In this document: piece by piece, positions 18,863 to 30,314 of the stretch
Layout: each line of letters opens with the position of its first letter
Position numbering within the stretch: position 1 is the first letter of the stretch
Assembly (NCBI RefSeq): GCF_019393635.1
Contig: NC_057863.1
Location: forward strand, 640,823,806-640,887,805
Length of the DNA: 64,000 bases
DNA from: Dromiciops gliroides
Lineage: Eukaryota > Chordata > Mammalia > Microbiotheria > Microbiotheriidae
Direction: 5' to 3'
Program-made: the position numbers and the translations under genes
Notes under the pieces: model-generated
What the model was told of the DNA's origin: nothing
What the model saw: the letters and a program-made list of their open reading frames with translations, nothing else
Databases searched by the model: none

Positions 18863-21224
18863 ACTATGGCTACCAAATGGCTACTAATGGCTACCAAACT
18901 CAAAATAAATGCACTGGCCAATATTGGTTCCAGAGGACAGATAATGAAACATACCATCCTTATTTCAAAAAAGATGGGAGAGACCATAGATGCTACATGT
19001 TGCAAACACTGACAGATACAATAATGTCAGTTGGTTTGCACAATTTTTTTGTTTGTTTCTTTGGTGTGGTTTTTTCGTTTGGTTTGGTTTTGGTTTTTTG
19101 GTTTTTGGTTTTTGTTACAGGGAAAGGTTGTCTTGGGGAGAGAAGCTGTGTGTATCAGGAAATGCCTGCAGGGTAAAACCATAATTAGCAACAATGAGCC
19201 TTTTAAAATAATAAAACAAAAGGAAAAGAGGAAGAATGGTATCCATTGTTAGTGGATTCTCTAGATAGAGAAATAGCCTACATCAGAAGCCCAAGAGTGT
19301 ATGCTCAGAATTGTCAAGAACAGGCCAACTGGCGATGAATTCACCTTCCTCAGACAGGGCTCAGAGATGCCTGCCCCTTATGTGTCCCAAGGGAAGATAA
19401 CTGAACTTAGACTGCAGACTTGGATTCCCCAAATATGACCAGTTCAGTATAAATAAAAATCAAGATTCTTGTCTTTGGTTCTCAGCTTCTGAAATTAGCT
19501 GAGAGTCAATACCTAACCTGAGATACCTACTCTGGTTCAAATATCAAACCCTTTCCAGTAACATCTATTTAAGAGTTAAAATCTTAATTACAAAAACTCC
19601 ATGGAAAAACAGACCTGCTGGACTCAGGTCTGGCAGGGAGGGTGGGGCAAGGACATTCTCCTTTTAAAGGGTCCTTGGTTCTGGATTCTTGCCCAGATCC
19701 AGACTCAGTCTTGAGGGAGGGAACTTGGCCCCAAAATAGGGAAGAGGGGGTCAAATTCCTTTTACTTATCTCTAGCTCTTCATACCCTCACTCACAACTC
19801 CAAGGATTAGGTTTTAGCTCAGGTCAAGAGTCTCCCCAGAAGGGAGTAGAAAGATTCTCTCAGTATAAGGTAGAGGAAGTATGGAGGAGCTTTTTATTTC
19901 CTCCACTCAAATGCTAAAAACACAACTGACTCAAAAACACATATTGACAAAACATGGCACTCCTCATACACTCTCCCAGAAAGATGACACTTAAAGCATC
20001 AATACATGGAGCACTTGGTGAGACTGTTGAATAGGCATTTCATCTTCACCTTGGCTTTGCACTGTCCAAACAACTCTCTCAAAGTCCATGTGTTTGTTTG
20101 TTTGTTTGTTTAAGGTCTGTGTCTTCTTGTGAGAAGTTAGAATATTGTGTCACTTATTTCAGAGAGACAATGAAGCAACCTCTATTCTAGCCCCTCCTCA
20201 GACATTCCTAAAAGGTCCTAAAGTAGGAAAAAAACACACAACCAGATCTGGTTGGTGCTGGTTGAAGTGGGCTAAGTGAACTTTAGTAAACCCAACTACT
20301 TTCTGCACATGCTTAATAAGTATTAATGAGTTCATAAATATTAACTTCTCTGCCTCTGGGTGGGATTTGAGTCATTTCCTGAACATGTGATGTATGAAGG
20401 AGTATGTAATAGGGAGAGAACACACTAAGGGGTTACACAGGTAGACTTCCAGGAAGACTGTGAACCTCCCATCCAATTGGAGGAAGGAGGGGAGGTACCC
20501 TAAGGGATATAAGCTTATCTGTGACTTTGTTCAAACATATTCCTCTGAGCATAAGCAAGGGTGCCCATTCTCATGAGATTACAACAAAAAGCCTTCCTCC
20601 ATGCCCCACTGCAAGTTTGATTATTTGTAAATACTTTACTTCCAACATTTCTGGCCAGGCAATTTGGGGTTTGGACTTCTCACGCCCTCATAGCTTCTCT
20701 GGGAAGATGTAGTTCTAAAATACCTCCTCCTGTTGCCAGTCAGGTCTGGCAACTGAGGGATCCAGCAGTTCCTCGACTCTTGAACTCATGAGGTGGCCTA
20801 CAAGCTAGAAACATCCTTCTCAAGGTCATTGTTTCACCTCCTATGTTCAGGCAAAGAAAGAACTTACCCAGGCTTACCCAGACAAGTGCATGCTCTAGCT
20901 GCCATATGCAGATAATCAGCATTACTATCAGTGTGACTTGGGGAAGGATACCCTTCCCCACCTCCACAGGAAGTCTCAGCATTCTGAAGAGAGGAAGAAG
21001 AGGGGAAGAGAGTAGAAGTTGTCTCTCCTCTTAAAGCCTACTGAGTAAGTGGCTCTTCCAATAAGAGGATTGCTTCATCATTACAAAATGTCAGGTTTTT
21101 TAGCATTTATCCAAAGGCCTGGATGGTCCACTACATGTAACCAAGGGTCCCACAGACCACCTATTTCCCCACATTATACCTGGAATGAAGCATATATAAA
21201 GGACGTATTCATGAATTCTATTTC
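18863..21224. other. Repeat-poor non-coding block of 2.4 kb
   Basis: No SINE or LINE that I can recognise and no gene. It includes a GT/T-rich run at 19040-19115, (GTTT)n at 20093-20112, and several open frames of 60-115 codons without recognisable domains. Why SINEs are absent here is not explained by the sequence. Confidence 0.4.
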
Positions 21225-21229
21225 CTATA

Positions 21230-21492
21230 ATGCTAGGTGGTGTAATGGATAGAGAGCTGGGCCTGAAGTCAGGAAGACCTGAGTTCAAATCCAGCCTCAG
21301 TTACTTACTAGCTGGATGACCTTGGGAAGGTCACTTAACCTTTTTGCCTAATTTCCTCATCTGTAAAATGAGGACAATAATAGCATCAACTAACTCCTAG
21401 GGTTGTTGTAAAGATCAAGTAGAATAATAATTGTAAAGCACTTAGCACAGTGCTTGGCACATAGTGTTATATAAATACTAGTTATTATTATT
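21230..21492 (+). repeat. MIR/THER SINE, full length
   Basis: gctaggtggtgtaatggatagagagctgggcc to agcacttagcacagtgcttggcacatagtg and tattattatt; all MIR blocks are present in order. Confidence 0.85.
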
Positions 21493-21493
21493 T

Positions 21494-21737
21494 TGTTGCT
21501 CAGTCATTTCAGTCATGACCAACTCTTCATGACCTCTTTTGGGGTTTTCATGACAGAGACACTGGGGTGGTTTGCCAATTCCTTCTCCAACTCATTTTAC
21601 AGATGAGGAAACTGAGGCAAACAGGATTAAGTGACTTTCACAGGGTCACACAGTGTATAAGTGTCTGAGGCCAGATTTGAAATCAGGTCTTCCTGACTCC
21701 AGGCCCAGTGCTGTATTCACTCCACCACCAAGCTGCA
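21494..21737 (-). mobile_element. MAR1-type CORE-SINE with RTE-like tail
   Basis: tgttgctcagtcatttcagtcatgacc, ttttggggttttcatgacag, ggtttgccaattccttctcc, CORE, head accaccaagctgca. The head abuts a TTC microsatellite. Confidence 0.85.
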
Positions 21738-21789
21738 CTCTTCTTCTTCTTCTTCTTCTTCTTCTTCTTCTTCTTCTTCTTCTTCTTCC

Positions 21790-21822
<33 letters not shown>

Positions 21823-21872
21823 TCCTCTTCTTCTTCTTATTATTATTATATTTCATTGTTGTTGTTGTAACT
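21738..21872 (+). repeat. (TTC)n-(TCC)n-(TTA)n-(TTG)n microsatellite
   Basis: TTC units to 21787, TCC units to 21815, mixed, then TTA and TTG units. A compound trinucleotide array. Confidence 0.93.
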
Positions 21873-22139
21873 TGACCTCACTTATTGAAGAAAATTCTCC
21901 GAACTACATTTCCCAGAAGATTCTATATAATCCTATAGCATAGTGATATCACCAAACAAGGTCACTGATTAGATGAGGAGGTTTTTCAGTCCAGGAGGTT
22001 TGAAAATGTTGTAGGAAACTTGCACAAGAGTCTGGTATTAACAGCAGAAGTGTGGGGAAGGGATGTGGGCACCTCCTGATAGAGATGTAAGGGGAATGAT
22101 GCAAGTGACATCAGAGATAAGAGTAGAAGAAAGGGTCCT
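21873..22139. other. Unclassified non-coding DNA
   Basis: Starts with gaactacatttcccagaagattc at 21900, similar to a ZNF143-type motif (ACTACATTTCCCAG), but in an isolated non-CpG context. Confidence 0.35.
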
Positions 22140-22325
22140 GTCATCATGGATTTAGACCTGGAAAGAATCTTAGAGGTTACTGAGCCCAACCACTTCATAA
22201 GGAAACTGAGGCTTAGAGAGACTTTTTGACTTGCACAAAGTCATGTAGCTAGTAAGTGTCTCATATAGGACCAAAACCCAAGTCTTCTTGACTACAAGTC
22301 CAGCACTCTGTCTGTTGAACCACAC
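22140..22325 (-). repeat. MIR SINE fragment
   Basis: tcataaggaaactgaggcttagagag, ttgcacaaagtcatgtagctag, reversed; head end cagcactctgtctgttgaaccac. Confidence 0.7.
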
Positions 22326-22744
22326 AGAAGGTAGTCTCATAGAGAGTAATAAAAGTCACATGGACCTCTCCATGGTATCTTGATCTCTGTCCTTCCATTT
22401 AGACTATGATGGAGGCTACAAGAGCAACAGCAAGAAGCTTCCAAAGATGTTGGAGCTGTCCGGAGTAGCACCCAGAGGGAGCAGAGTGGCTTGAGATACT
22501 GAGCTTGCTTCAGTGCCATGAATTGGAACTGACCATGTCATATCCCTCTCTCAATATATTAGGGAAGCAAAGGAATTAAATGAGAAGTTAACTGGTACTC
22601 TCCCAAGAGGCATGGAAGTCATCTGTATATGGTTATAGGAAAATTTGGGTACAAACTTCATTTCATTATTTGCCTTGTTATTCTGTTTTAATTTCATGCC
22701 TTTTGCTTTTAAAATTATGCTTCCCTTTGGCATGGTACGGTGTA
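22326..22744. other. Unclassified non-coding DNA
   Basis: No gene, RNA or repeat recognised. Confidence 0.3.
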
Positions 22745-22990
22745 GAAATAGAGTGGTACAGTGGTTTCAGAGCCAGTTTTAGAGTCAGAAAGACCTGGGT
22801 TCAATTCTCACTCCTGACACATAATGGTAGTATGACCCTTGGCAGGTCATCTGATACATCAATGCTCTTGGCAAGTCTCTGAGATGGCAAGATAGAGAGA
22901 AAGTGCTGATCTGAATTAGTAGCTGGAGTTTCCTCACCATGGAGTTCCCTATGTCAGTGAAATCCCAGGTCCAAGGCCCTATCCCTGTGG
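22745..22990 (+). repeat. tRNA-derived SINE, long-tailed type D
   Basis: Head gtagaaatagagtggtacagtggt, ...cagaaagacctgggttcaattctc..., then gcaagtctctgag...aaagtgctgatctgaattagtagctggagtttcctcacc...gtcagtgaaatcccaggtcc. The same 3' module is seen at 31670-31880, so it is a distinct SINE family or subfamily; I cannot name it securely. Confidence 0.65.
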
Positions 22991-23325
22991 CATAGAGACA
23001 TATTGGTGAGGGCTCAGGCTGAGCCTTTGAATAGATAATGACCCAAAACTAGTGAAGAGAATTTTATACACAGCATGTGAAAAAAAAAATGTGTGGCCCT
23101 CTTAAAGATTCATGATGGGAATATAGATGGATCCATTTTTCAGAAGTGCCCTCCTATGTGAGACAATGTTCCAGAAACAGTATCATAAAGACAGCATTAA
23201 TGTTGTCATCTATATACTCTCATTCTCATTCCAATTTCTGCATTGTAGAGGAAAAGGAGTGAGAGGGGAAAAAGAAACATCCAGAGATGGATGATAGATA
23301 GATAGAGATATCTAGAGATGTAGAG
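22991..23325. other. Unclassified non-coding DNA
   Basis: No feature recognised. Confidence 0.3.
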
Positions 23326-23602
23326 AAATGGATGGATGGATGGATGGATGGATGGATGGATGGACAAATGGATGGATGGACAGACGGACGGACGGACAGA
23401 CAGACAGGATGGACAAATGGATGGATGGACAGATGGACGGACGGACGGACAGACAGACAGGATGGACAAATGGATGGATGGACAGACGGACGGACGGACA
23501 GACAGACAGACAGATAGACAGGATGGACAAATGGATGGATGCATGCATGCATGCATGCATAGATGAATGAAAAGGATAGACAAGATATCTAAGTAGACAG
23601 AC

Positions 23603-23642
<40 letters not shown>
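23326..23642 (+). repeat. Compound GGAT/GACA/GACG/GATA satellite with higher-order repeat
   Basis: Tetranucleotide blocks organised into larger units. The phrase atggacaaatggatgg begins at 23360, 23409, 23462 and 23523, giving unit lengths of 49, 53 and 61 bp. A GCAT block (23536-23560) and a GATA block (23604-23642) follow. All six frames are largely open here for trivial reasons. Confidence 0.93.
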
Positions 23643-23644
<2 letters not shown>

Positions 23645-23894
23645 CACATTTATGAAGTACTTAGTCCCTTCTATTGCCCTCTCCAGTCATGTTCTACATC
23701 AGATCCAAACAACAGCTGACATCCCCTCTCCCTTCCCCACCTTTCCACTGTCAGACCTTGACAAGAACGAGAGCTCTTCATTTCTAGGACACTCTGAACT
23801 GTGAAATTGTATTTGATAGCCTCATTGGCTCTGGGGCCTGACCAGATGTTTTGATCCTTAGATATTGAATCCTAGATTTGATTGTCAAAAGGAG

Positions 23895-24002
23895 CAACAT
23901 TTTCAATTTCACCTCTCTGGGCCTCAATTTCTTCATCTGTAAAATAGAGAATTAAATTAGCTGGTCTCTGAAGTCCCTTCTGGCTCTAAATCCATGATCC
24001 TG
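23895..24002 (+). repeat. MIR/THER-type SINE 3' half
   Basis: ctgggcctcaatttcttcatctgtaaaatag ... tcccttctggctctaaatccatgatcc. Confidence 0.65.
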
Positions 24003-24214
24003 ATAAGAAAACTATCCCACTGTCCCAATTTACAATTTTTGTTTCACTGAATTTTTAATTGAATCACCATCTAATAAGGAAGCAACCCAAAGCTCTTAGC
24101 ACTTCATATTATAACCAACAGATGCTGGATAACCATTTGTTGGGAACATTTTGAAAGAGATTCCATTCTGTTATGGGTTGAACTGGGTGGGTCAGAGGCT
24201 CATAGACATATCCA

Positions 24215-24495
24215 ACACCTAGCCCAACACTCTCATTTGACAAAGGGAGGAAACTGAAGCCCAAAGAAATTAAATGATTTGGGGCAGCTAGGTGGTGCAG
24301 TAGATAGAGTACCAGCCCTGCAGTCAGGAGGACCTGAGTTCAAATCTGACCTCAGACACTTAACACTTACTAGCTGTGTGACCCTAGGCAAGTCACTTAA
24401 CCCCAATTGCCTCACCAAAAAATTTAATGAATTAATTAAATGATTTGACCAAAGTCACCCAGTTTGGATCATGGCCCTGGCTCTAGAGGACCACA
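24215..24495 (-). repeat. MIR fragment split by WSINE1
   Basis: Reversed MIR: ctcatttgacaaagggaggaaactgaagcccaaag, the SINE, then accaaagtcacccagtttgg. Confidence 0.6.
24282..24432 (+). mobile_element. WSINE1-type SINE, type B
   Basis: ggggcagctaggtggtgcagtagatagagtacc ... cctcaccaaaaaattt. Target duplication attaaatgatttg on both sides (ending 24281; again at 24436-24448). Confidence 0.9.
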
Positions 24496-24529
24496 GACCT
24501 AGAATTGGAAGGTATCAGAACCCAGATGG

Positions 24530-24640
24530 TCCAATTCCTTTATTTTACAGATGAGGAAACTGAGGCAGGGAAGTGCCATCACCCAAGGTCACATAGGTAG
24601 TCTGATTCTCATATTCTGTGATTCTGTGAAATAACCCTCC
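24530..24640 (-). repeat. MIR SINE fragment
   Basis: tttattttacagatgaggaaactgaggcaggg ... caaggtcacataggtag. Confidence 0.7.
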
Positions 24641-25148
24641 AAAAGCCTTCCAAAATAACTTCTGGTTGTCACCAAGCCACTTCTTTCTTGAAATTAAGAC
24701 TAATCTCAATAAAGATAAAAGTTAATATGGCCAAATAATTTCTTGTTATGTGTCCTCCTACCCAGACAAATACCCAGTCTACACCTGGCCCTCATTTAAA
24801 CAGGCAGCCGAATATGGCACTTACCCTGAGGCTGCTCCCATATGAGCCCATTGTATTTGCTTTGGGCCTTGCTGGATTTCACAAAGGTGGCAGAGCAGAC
24901 AGAGGTGGTCATATAATAAACCTTTATTACGGGAGTGGTCTAACTCCCACAAGGAAAGAGTTGGCTACTAAGAGATGCCAAGGAGAAAGAAGTAGGAGAA
25001 AGGGGAGAGTGACAAAGGGCTTCAATACATTTGGTCTTAATCACTCCAGGGACAAAGATACACCAGGTGATTGAGCCTCTGGTGGAGATGGTCTTCAAGT
25101 CACAAAAAGAAGATTCTTCAATAAGCCATGAGGGACTACTTTGAATAT
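24641..25148. other. Unclassified non-coding DNA
   Basis: A segment with ataataaacctttattac at 24914 could be an old LTR polyadenylation region, but no LTR boundaries are visible and I do not call it. Confidence 0.3.
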
Positions 25149-25149
25149 T

Positions 25150-25323
25150 GGGTGGAGGGCTGGACATAAAGTCATGAAGTCCTGGGTTGAAATCTTGCTG
25201 CCGACACTTACTAGCTGTGTTACCCAGGCAAGTGACAATCTCTCTAAGCCCCATCCTCTATGAAATGATGAGGCTAGGCTCCACCTCTCAGGTCCCTTCC
25301 AACTCTAAGACTATGGTCCTATG
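25150..25323 (+). repeat. MIR/THER-type SINE
   Basis: gggctggacataaagtcatgaagtcctgggtt, cacttactagctgtgttacccaggcaag, ...cccttccaactctaagactatggtcct. Confidence 0.75.
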
Positions 25324-25689
25324 ATAATTTCTCAAGGCCTGGCATATCCATGATACCCTAAGTTCTGGACACTCATCCTAGTCCCTCTGTGGGGTTAGAA
25401 GCCTACATTCAGCATTACTTTGTTCAAGCAAAAGCCAGAAATTTTATAGGGAATAAGGTAGAGTTAGATTCAGGTGGGAATGATAGGTTTCCCATCTCTG
25501 GTGTCCTGAGTAGGGATTAGTTAGTGAGACCTGGGTGGGGAGAACACAGACCTGCAAGTCTTCAGAATGTAAGCAATGCCACCTCATTCTCCCCCAGCCC
25601 CTCACTGAAGGGCTGAATCTTTCGTAAGGTACCCCTGGTTGGCACACAAACCTGTGCATGCTGGAGAACAGAAACAGGGCATAGAAAAG
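25324..25689. other. Unclassified non-coding DNA
   Basis: No feature recognised. An open frame of 111 codons on the minus strand has no recognisable motif. Confidence 0.3.
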
Positions 25690-27050
25690 AAGGAACTGTC
25701 TATGGATAAGAGAAGATTGTATGACCAAACAAGAGATAGAGAGCATCACCAGACATAAAATGGATAATTTTGATTGCATGAAATTTTAAAAAGTTTTGCA
25801 TAAACAAAATGAATACAGCCAAAATTAGAAGGGAACCAGGAAATAGGATGGAGGGACAGATTTTACAGAAAATTTCTCTGATAAAGACCTCATTTCTCAA
25901 ATATATAAGGAACTAAGCTAAATTTATAAAATAAGAGCCATTCCCCAGTTGGCACATGGTCAAAAAATATGAACAGACAGCTTTCAGAGGAAGAAATCAA
26001 AACTATCTATAGTCAGGGGCAGCTAGGCGGCGCAGTGGATAAAGCACCAGCCCTGGATTCAGGAGGACTTGAGTTTAAATCTGGCCTCAGACACTTGACA
26101 CTTACTAGCTGTGTGACCCTGGGCAAGTCACTTAACTGTCATGGCCCTGACCCCCCCCCCAAAAAAACCCTATTTATAGTCATATAAAAATGCTCTAAAT
26201 CACTACTGATTAGATAAATGCAAATTCAAACAATTCTGTTATTATCTTAGCACCTTAATATCAGATTAGTTAACATGTCAGAAAAGAAAAATGACAACTG
26301 CTGGAAGGGATGTGGAAAAATAGGTACTTGAATGCACTGTTGGTGGAGTTGTGAACTGGTCCAACCATTCTGGAGAACAAACTAGAACTACACTCAAAGG
26401 GCTATAAAACTGTTCATACCCTTTTGACCCAGAAATAGCATTACTAAGTCTATATCCCAAAGATATCAAAGAAAAGGGAAAAGGACTTATTTGTACAAAA
26501 GTATTTATAAATAGCTCTTTTTATGGTGGCAAAGAATTGGAAATTGAGGGGATGCCCTTCAGGTGGGGAATGGCCCAGTATATGATTGTAATGGAATATT
26601 ATTGTGCCATAATCAATAATGAGCAGGATGGTTTCAGAAAAACCTGGAAAAACTTATACAAACTGATAGAAAGTGAAGTGAACAGAACCAGGAAAACAAT
26701 GTACACCATAACAGCCATATTGTACAATGACCAATTGCGAATGACTTAGCTATTCTGATCAAGACAAAGATTCAAGACAATTCTAAAGGATCCATAATGA
26801 AAACTGTTATCTCCAGGGAACAAACTGATGAACTCTGAGTGCGAATTGAAGCAGACTTTTAAAATTTTCTTTGTTTCTTGCTTTTTCTTGATTTGTTTTT
26901 TTGTTTGTTTTTTGCAACATGGCTAATGACTTTGCATGACTTCACATGTACAATTGGTTTAATATTGCTTGTCTTCTCAATGTGTAGGGGAGGGGCAAAA
27001 GGGAGGGAGAGATTTTGGAACTCAAATGTTTCAAAAAATGAATGCTACAA
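25690..27050 (+). mobile_element. L1 3' region, 5'-truncated, with nested SINE
   Basis: L1 3' terminal part in forward orientation: gccattccccagttggcacatggtcaaa, ctaaatcactactgattagataaatgcaaattc, ttggtggagttgtgaactggtccaaccattctggag, caaagggctataaaactgttcatacccttttgaccca, ggcaaagaattggaaattgagggg, the terminal gactttgcatgacttcacatgtacaa, and G-rich ggggaggggcaaaagggagggagag. No complete ORF2 is present. About 1.2 kb of L1 once the SINE is excluded. Confidence 0.8.
26016..26168 (+). mobile_element. WSINE1-type SINE, type A, inside L1
   Basis: ggggcagctaggcggcgcagtggataaagcacc ... gccctgaccccccccccaaaaaaac; C-rich tail start. Target duplication ctatagtca / tttatagtca flanks it. Confidence 0.9.
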
Positions 27051-27168
27051 ATCAACAGGTGAATTAAACAGATTAATGGTTTTTTGTTGTGGTTTTTTTT
27101 TTCAAAAAAGTAACTGGAGTTGTGATGTGGCAGGCCTGTATTTAATGATAGCACTAAGTAGGACTTTT

Positions 27169-27309
27169 TTTTTTTTGCAGGCGATGAGGGTTAAGTGACT
27201 TGCCCAGGGTCACACAGCTACTAAGTGTCAAGTGTCTGAGGTCAGATTTGAACTCAGTTACTCCTGAATCCAGGGCCGGTGCTCTATCCACTGCACCACC
27301 TAGCTGCCC
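27169..27309 (-). mobile_element. WSINE1-type SINE, type A
   Basis: Reversed; gcaggcgatgagggttaag ... gccacctagctgccc. Target duplication actaagtaggactttt at 27153-27168 and 27310-27325, perfect over 16 bp. Confidence 0.94.
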
Positions 27310-27325
27310 ACTAAGTAGGACTTTT

Positions 27326-28204
27326 TAAAACACAGTCAATTGCTTTGGGACATCCAGGCCAGAACACTGAATTCTCACAGCTATGCCAGGGCGGGCATGT
27401 CAAAGAAAAAGGCATAGATAGGGCAGCGTGAGATAAAACATAGGGAACTGGAAGGGAGCACAATCCCTTCATTTTCCATGTAACAGAGAACCAGACAAGG
27501 AGTGCCTAGTTCTTGGCATATCTGATGAGCTTGCTTCTGGAGGATCCAATGACACAGAATGGAGGGTCCTGGATCCCCACTTCAGGGCATATACAAGTAT
27601 TCCAAGATTGTTTTCTGTTCCTTATTACATGGTGAAGAAAGGGTTCTTTGGCTGCTGGCTGCTATATGAGCCCATGGCCTCCTAGGCAAGTCTGTGTCTG
27701 AGATGAGGTCACCTCTTGTTTGTGTCTTCTTTCCATTGGTACAGGACTTTGTGAGATCAGAAGAGCCACCAAATATTCTGTGGCTGAGTCTGGGAATGAG
27801 CTAGGACTGAGGAACAACCTGCTTAACCAACCCAGTGATGCATCACCCTGGTAACAAAGACACCATATCCTGTAAGTGAGGAATCAACTTGTCCATCAGT
27901 CATGCCAAATTCAGAAGTAAGCATGGTGGAAGAAATGCTTTAAGTCTGAGCTCATTCTCCCCAGGGGACAAACATAGTAGAGAGGAAAGTGTGCTTCCAT
28001 TCAGGACATTGTTTTTATACTTGGATTCTTACTATATCTTTTCAATCAATATCACTTTATAACAGCTAATTATTGTTAATTGGCTGGATGGATAGTGGGT
28101 ATGATACTTCTGAAAACTGACCAGTGATACTGACAGTGATAGGATACTGATGAAAACACACCAGAATGGGGGCTTGAGCCAATAACTTTAGAAAGATACT
28201 CCAA
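27326..28204. other. Non-coding stretch, nothing recognised
   Basis: Nearly 0.9 kb without a recognisable repeat, RNA or gene. Confidence 0.3.
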
Positions 28205-28205
28205 G

Positions 28206-28347
28206 GGGCAGCTAGGTGGCACAGTGAATAAAGCACCAGCCCTGGATTCAGGAGGACCTGAGTTCAAATCCTACCTCAGACACTTGACACTTACTAGCTG
28301 TGTGACCCTGGGCAAGTCACTTAACCCTCATTGCCCCGAAGGAAGGA
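28206..28347 (+). mobile_element. WSINE1-type SINE, type A
   Basis: ggggcagctaggtggcacagtgaataaagcacc ... cattgccccgaaggaagg. Target duplication gatactcca(a) flanks it at 28195 and 28348. The tail is GGAA-like rather than A-rich. Confidence 0.92.
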
Positions 28348-28499
28348 AGATACTCCAACCCCCTGGGATATTCCTAGACCCCTTTTCCTTGGGAAAAGCC
28401 AAGCAGTGAATTTAGCGAGGAACAAAATGGCCACTATTCAGTGTGAGGCCAGCCCTTCCTTTACTTAAGGAGTGAGCTGATGCCTAGACTTTTATTATT

Positions 28500-28686
28500 T
28501 TAGGATCATAAGTTTAGACATAGAAGGAATCTCAGAGGCATTCTAGTCCAAAGCTCTCTCATTTCACAAATGAGAAAACTGAGACCCAGAGTGATTAAGT
28601 AACTTGTTCAAGGTCACACAATGGGAGATTCAGGATTTCCAACCTAGGTCCTCTGATTCCAAACCCAGGGCTCTTTCATCCATGCT
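28500..28686 (-). repeat. MIR SINE, reversed
   Basis: ttagacatagaaggaatctcagagg, catttcacaaatgagaaaactgagacccag, tcaaggtcacacaatggg. Confidence 0.75.
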
Positions 28687-28897
28687 CAAAAAGTGTCCTT
28701 TAATTCCAATTAACTATAGCAAAGGTATTCTATTCTATGATGTACATGTGAATGTGGTTTCCTTTTGAGCTATAGGAAATAGAAAAGTAATCTTGATGGG
28801 AAGTGAGGCATTGGATATAATTTGGAGATTCTCCCCAAAGTTCAGGGTGAAGGCAAAATGAGAAAAATTTGGGGGAAAAACATGATGAAATATTGGC

Positions 28898-29165
28898 AGA
28901 CAGCTATATAGTTCAGTGACTAGAACCCTGGACCTGAAGTCAGGAAAACCTGAGTTCAAATCTAGCCTTAGACACTTCCTAGATGAATGACCCTGGGAAA
29001 GTCACCTAACCTCTGTTTTCCTCAGTTTCCATATCTACAAAATGGGCATAATAATAACACCTACTTCTGAGGGTTGTTGTGAGGATTCAATGAGATAATA
29101 ATTGTAAAGTAATACACTGCCTGACACATAACACTATATAAATAGCTATTGCTGTTATTATATGT
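28898..29165 (+). repeat. MIR/THER SINE, full length
   Basis: agctatatagttcagtgactagaaccctggacctg, cctagatgaatgaccctgggaaagtcacc, aataataacacctacttctgagggttgttgtgagg, ending in atttttatta-type sequence. Confidence 0.82.
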
Positions 29166-29619
29166 GAATTATTCTACATTTTAAACCCTAGACTGAGACA
29201 AGAGGAACCTGGGGCCAAGGTGGGGGTGGGGTAGGCAGTTAGGACAACTACATAATCTATAGCTACAGTATAAGTCTCTTACTTGTACCTTAAGTATATG
29301 GTTGTGAAGGATGCCCCCTACTCTACATTTGGGGACTAGGCTACCCCTTACAGGTTTTAGGTACAGTACAGAGCTCTAGCTTGCTGCTACAGAAGATTCT
29401 AGAACACCATAGGGTGGGACTGGTATTCAGGGGAGGGGTCATGTCTAGGCAGAGGCAGCCTATGGCACAGGAGCCTGATGGACTCAGAGACTATCCCTGC
29501 TCTGTCCTTCCCCAAAAAAAGATTTTGTTTTTCCCCAGACTACCACATTTACAATTCATTCACGCTGTCTCAACTGTTGGCCCTTAGTTCAAGGTTTTGT
29601 CTGATCATAAGTCCTTTCC
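29166..29619. other. Unclassified non-coding DNA
   Basis: No gene or repeat recognised. Confidence 0.3.
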
Positions 29620-29635
29620 CTACCACCTCCTTTCT

Positions 29636-29821
29636 TTTTAAAATTTTTTTTATTTTGGGGTTTTTTGTTTGTTTGTTTGTTTTTGCAGGGCAATGAAGGT
29701 TAAGTGACTTGCCCAGGGTCACACAGCTAGCTAGGGTCAAGTGTCTGAGGCCAGATTTGAACTCAGGCCCTCCTGAATCCAGGGCCTGAGCTTCATCCAC
29801 TGCGACACCTAGCTGCCCCCT
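29636..29821 (-). mobile_element. WSINE1-type SINE, type A
   Basis: Long T/G tail (ttttttgtttgtttgtttg), gcagggcaatgaaggttaag ... gacacctagctgcccc. Target duplication taccacctcctttct / taccacctcctctct at 29621-29635 and 29822-29836. Confidence 0.92.
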
Positions 29822-29836
29822 TACCACCTCCTCTCT

Positions 29837-30314
29837 TCCCCAATCAGTAGCAATCAAACTCAGATCATGGCATGTTGCCCCTGCTTTTCTTTTGTCTTTC
29901 AAAGCTCCCAGGTCAGCTCAATCTACCTCAGAGAAAAGCTCTCAGAAACATAGACACATATTGCCCTTTATTCCTTCTCTCTTTCTATTTCAACTTGGGT
30001 ACAGCTGCCTCAAGAAAATCTCTCTCTCTGTTCCACGTGAGAGACCCCAAAATGGTGGGAATGATCATGGTCATTTGTCATACATGATAAGTGTGAGTAG
30101 CACTGGAGCTGTGGCTATATCAAAGAAAAGGAATCAGAAAGTTGTACTGTCTGTGTCAAGGTGAATTCAACCAACCAACCAACCAACCAACTTTATCAAA
30201 TCCAGGCCCAGCCACTTTGGTCTGTCCTCTGGAATTTCCAGCATCTTCAGCTACTTCCTTCAACATCCTCCTATTCAAACTATTTCTCCTCAAGCACCAG
30301 AACTCAAGGCCAGA
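29837..30314. other. Unclassified DNA with a short CCAA repeat
   Basis: Includes (CCAA)n at 30170-30190 (aaccaaccaaccaaccaacc). No gene recognised. Confidence 0.35.

Noticed and set aside
21900..21916. ZNF143-type motif in isolation
   Set aside because: ACTACATTTCCCAG occurs once in non-CpG DNA with no donor or promoter context, so function cannot be supported.
23326..23642. CRISPR-like array with regular spacers
   Set aside because: Units are tetranucleotide runs of unequal spacing, and the window is clearly from a vertebrate genome.
24914..24932. LTR polyadenylation signal
   Set aside because: A single AATAAA-containing palindrome-like stretch without LTR ends or flanking duplication.
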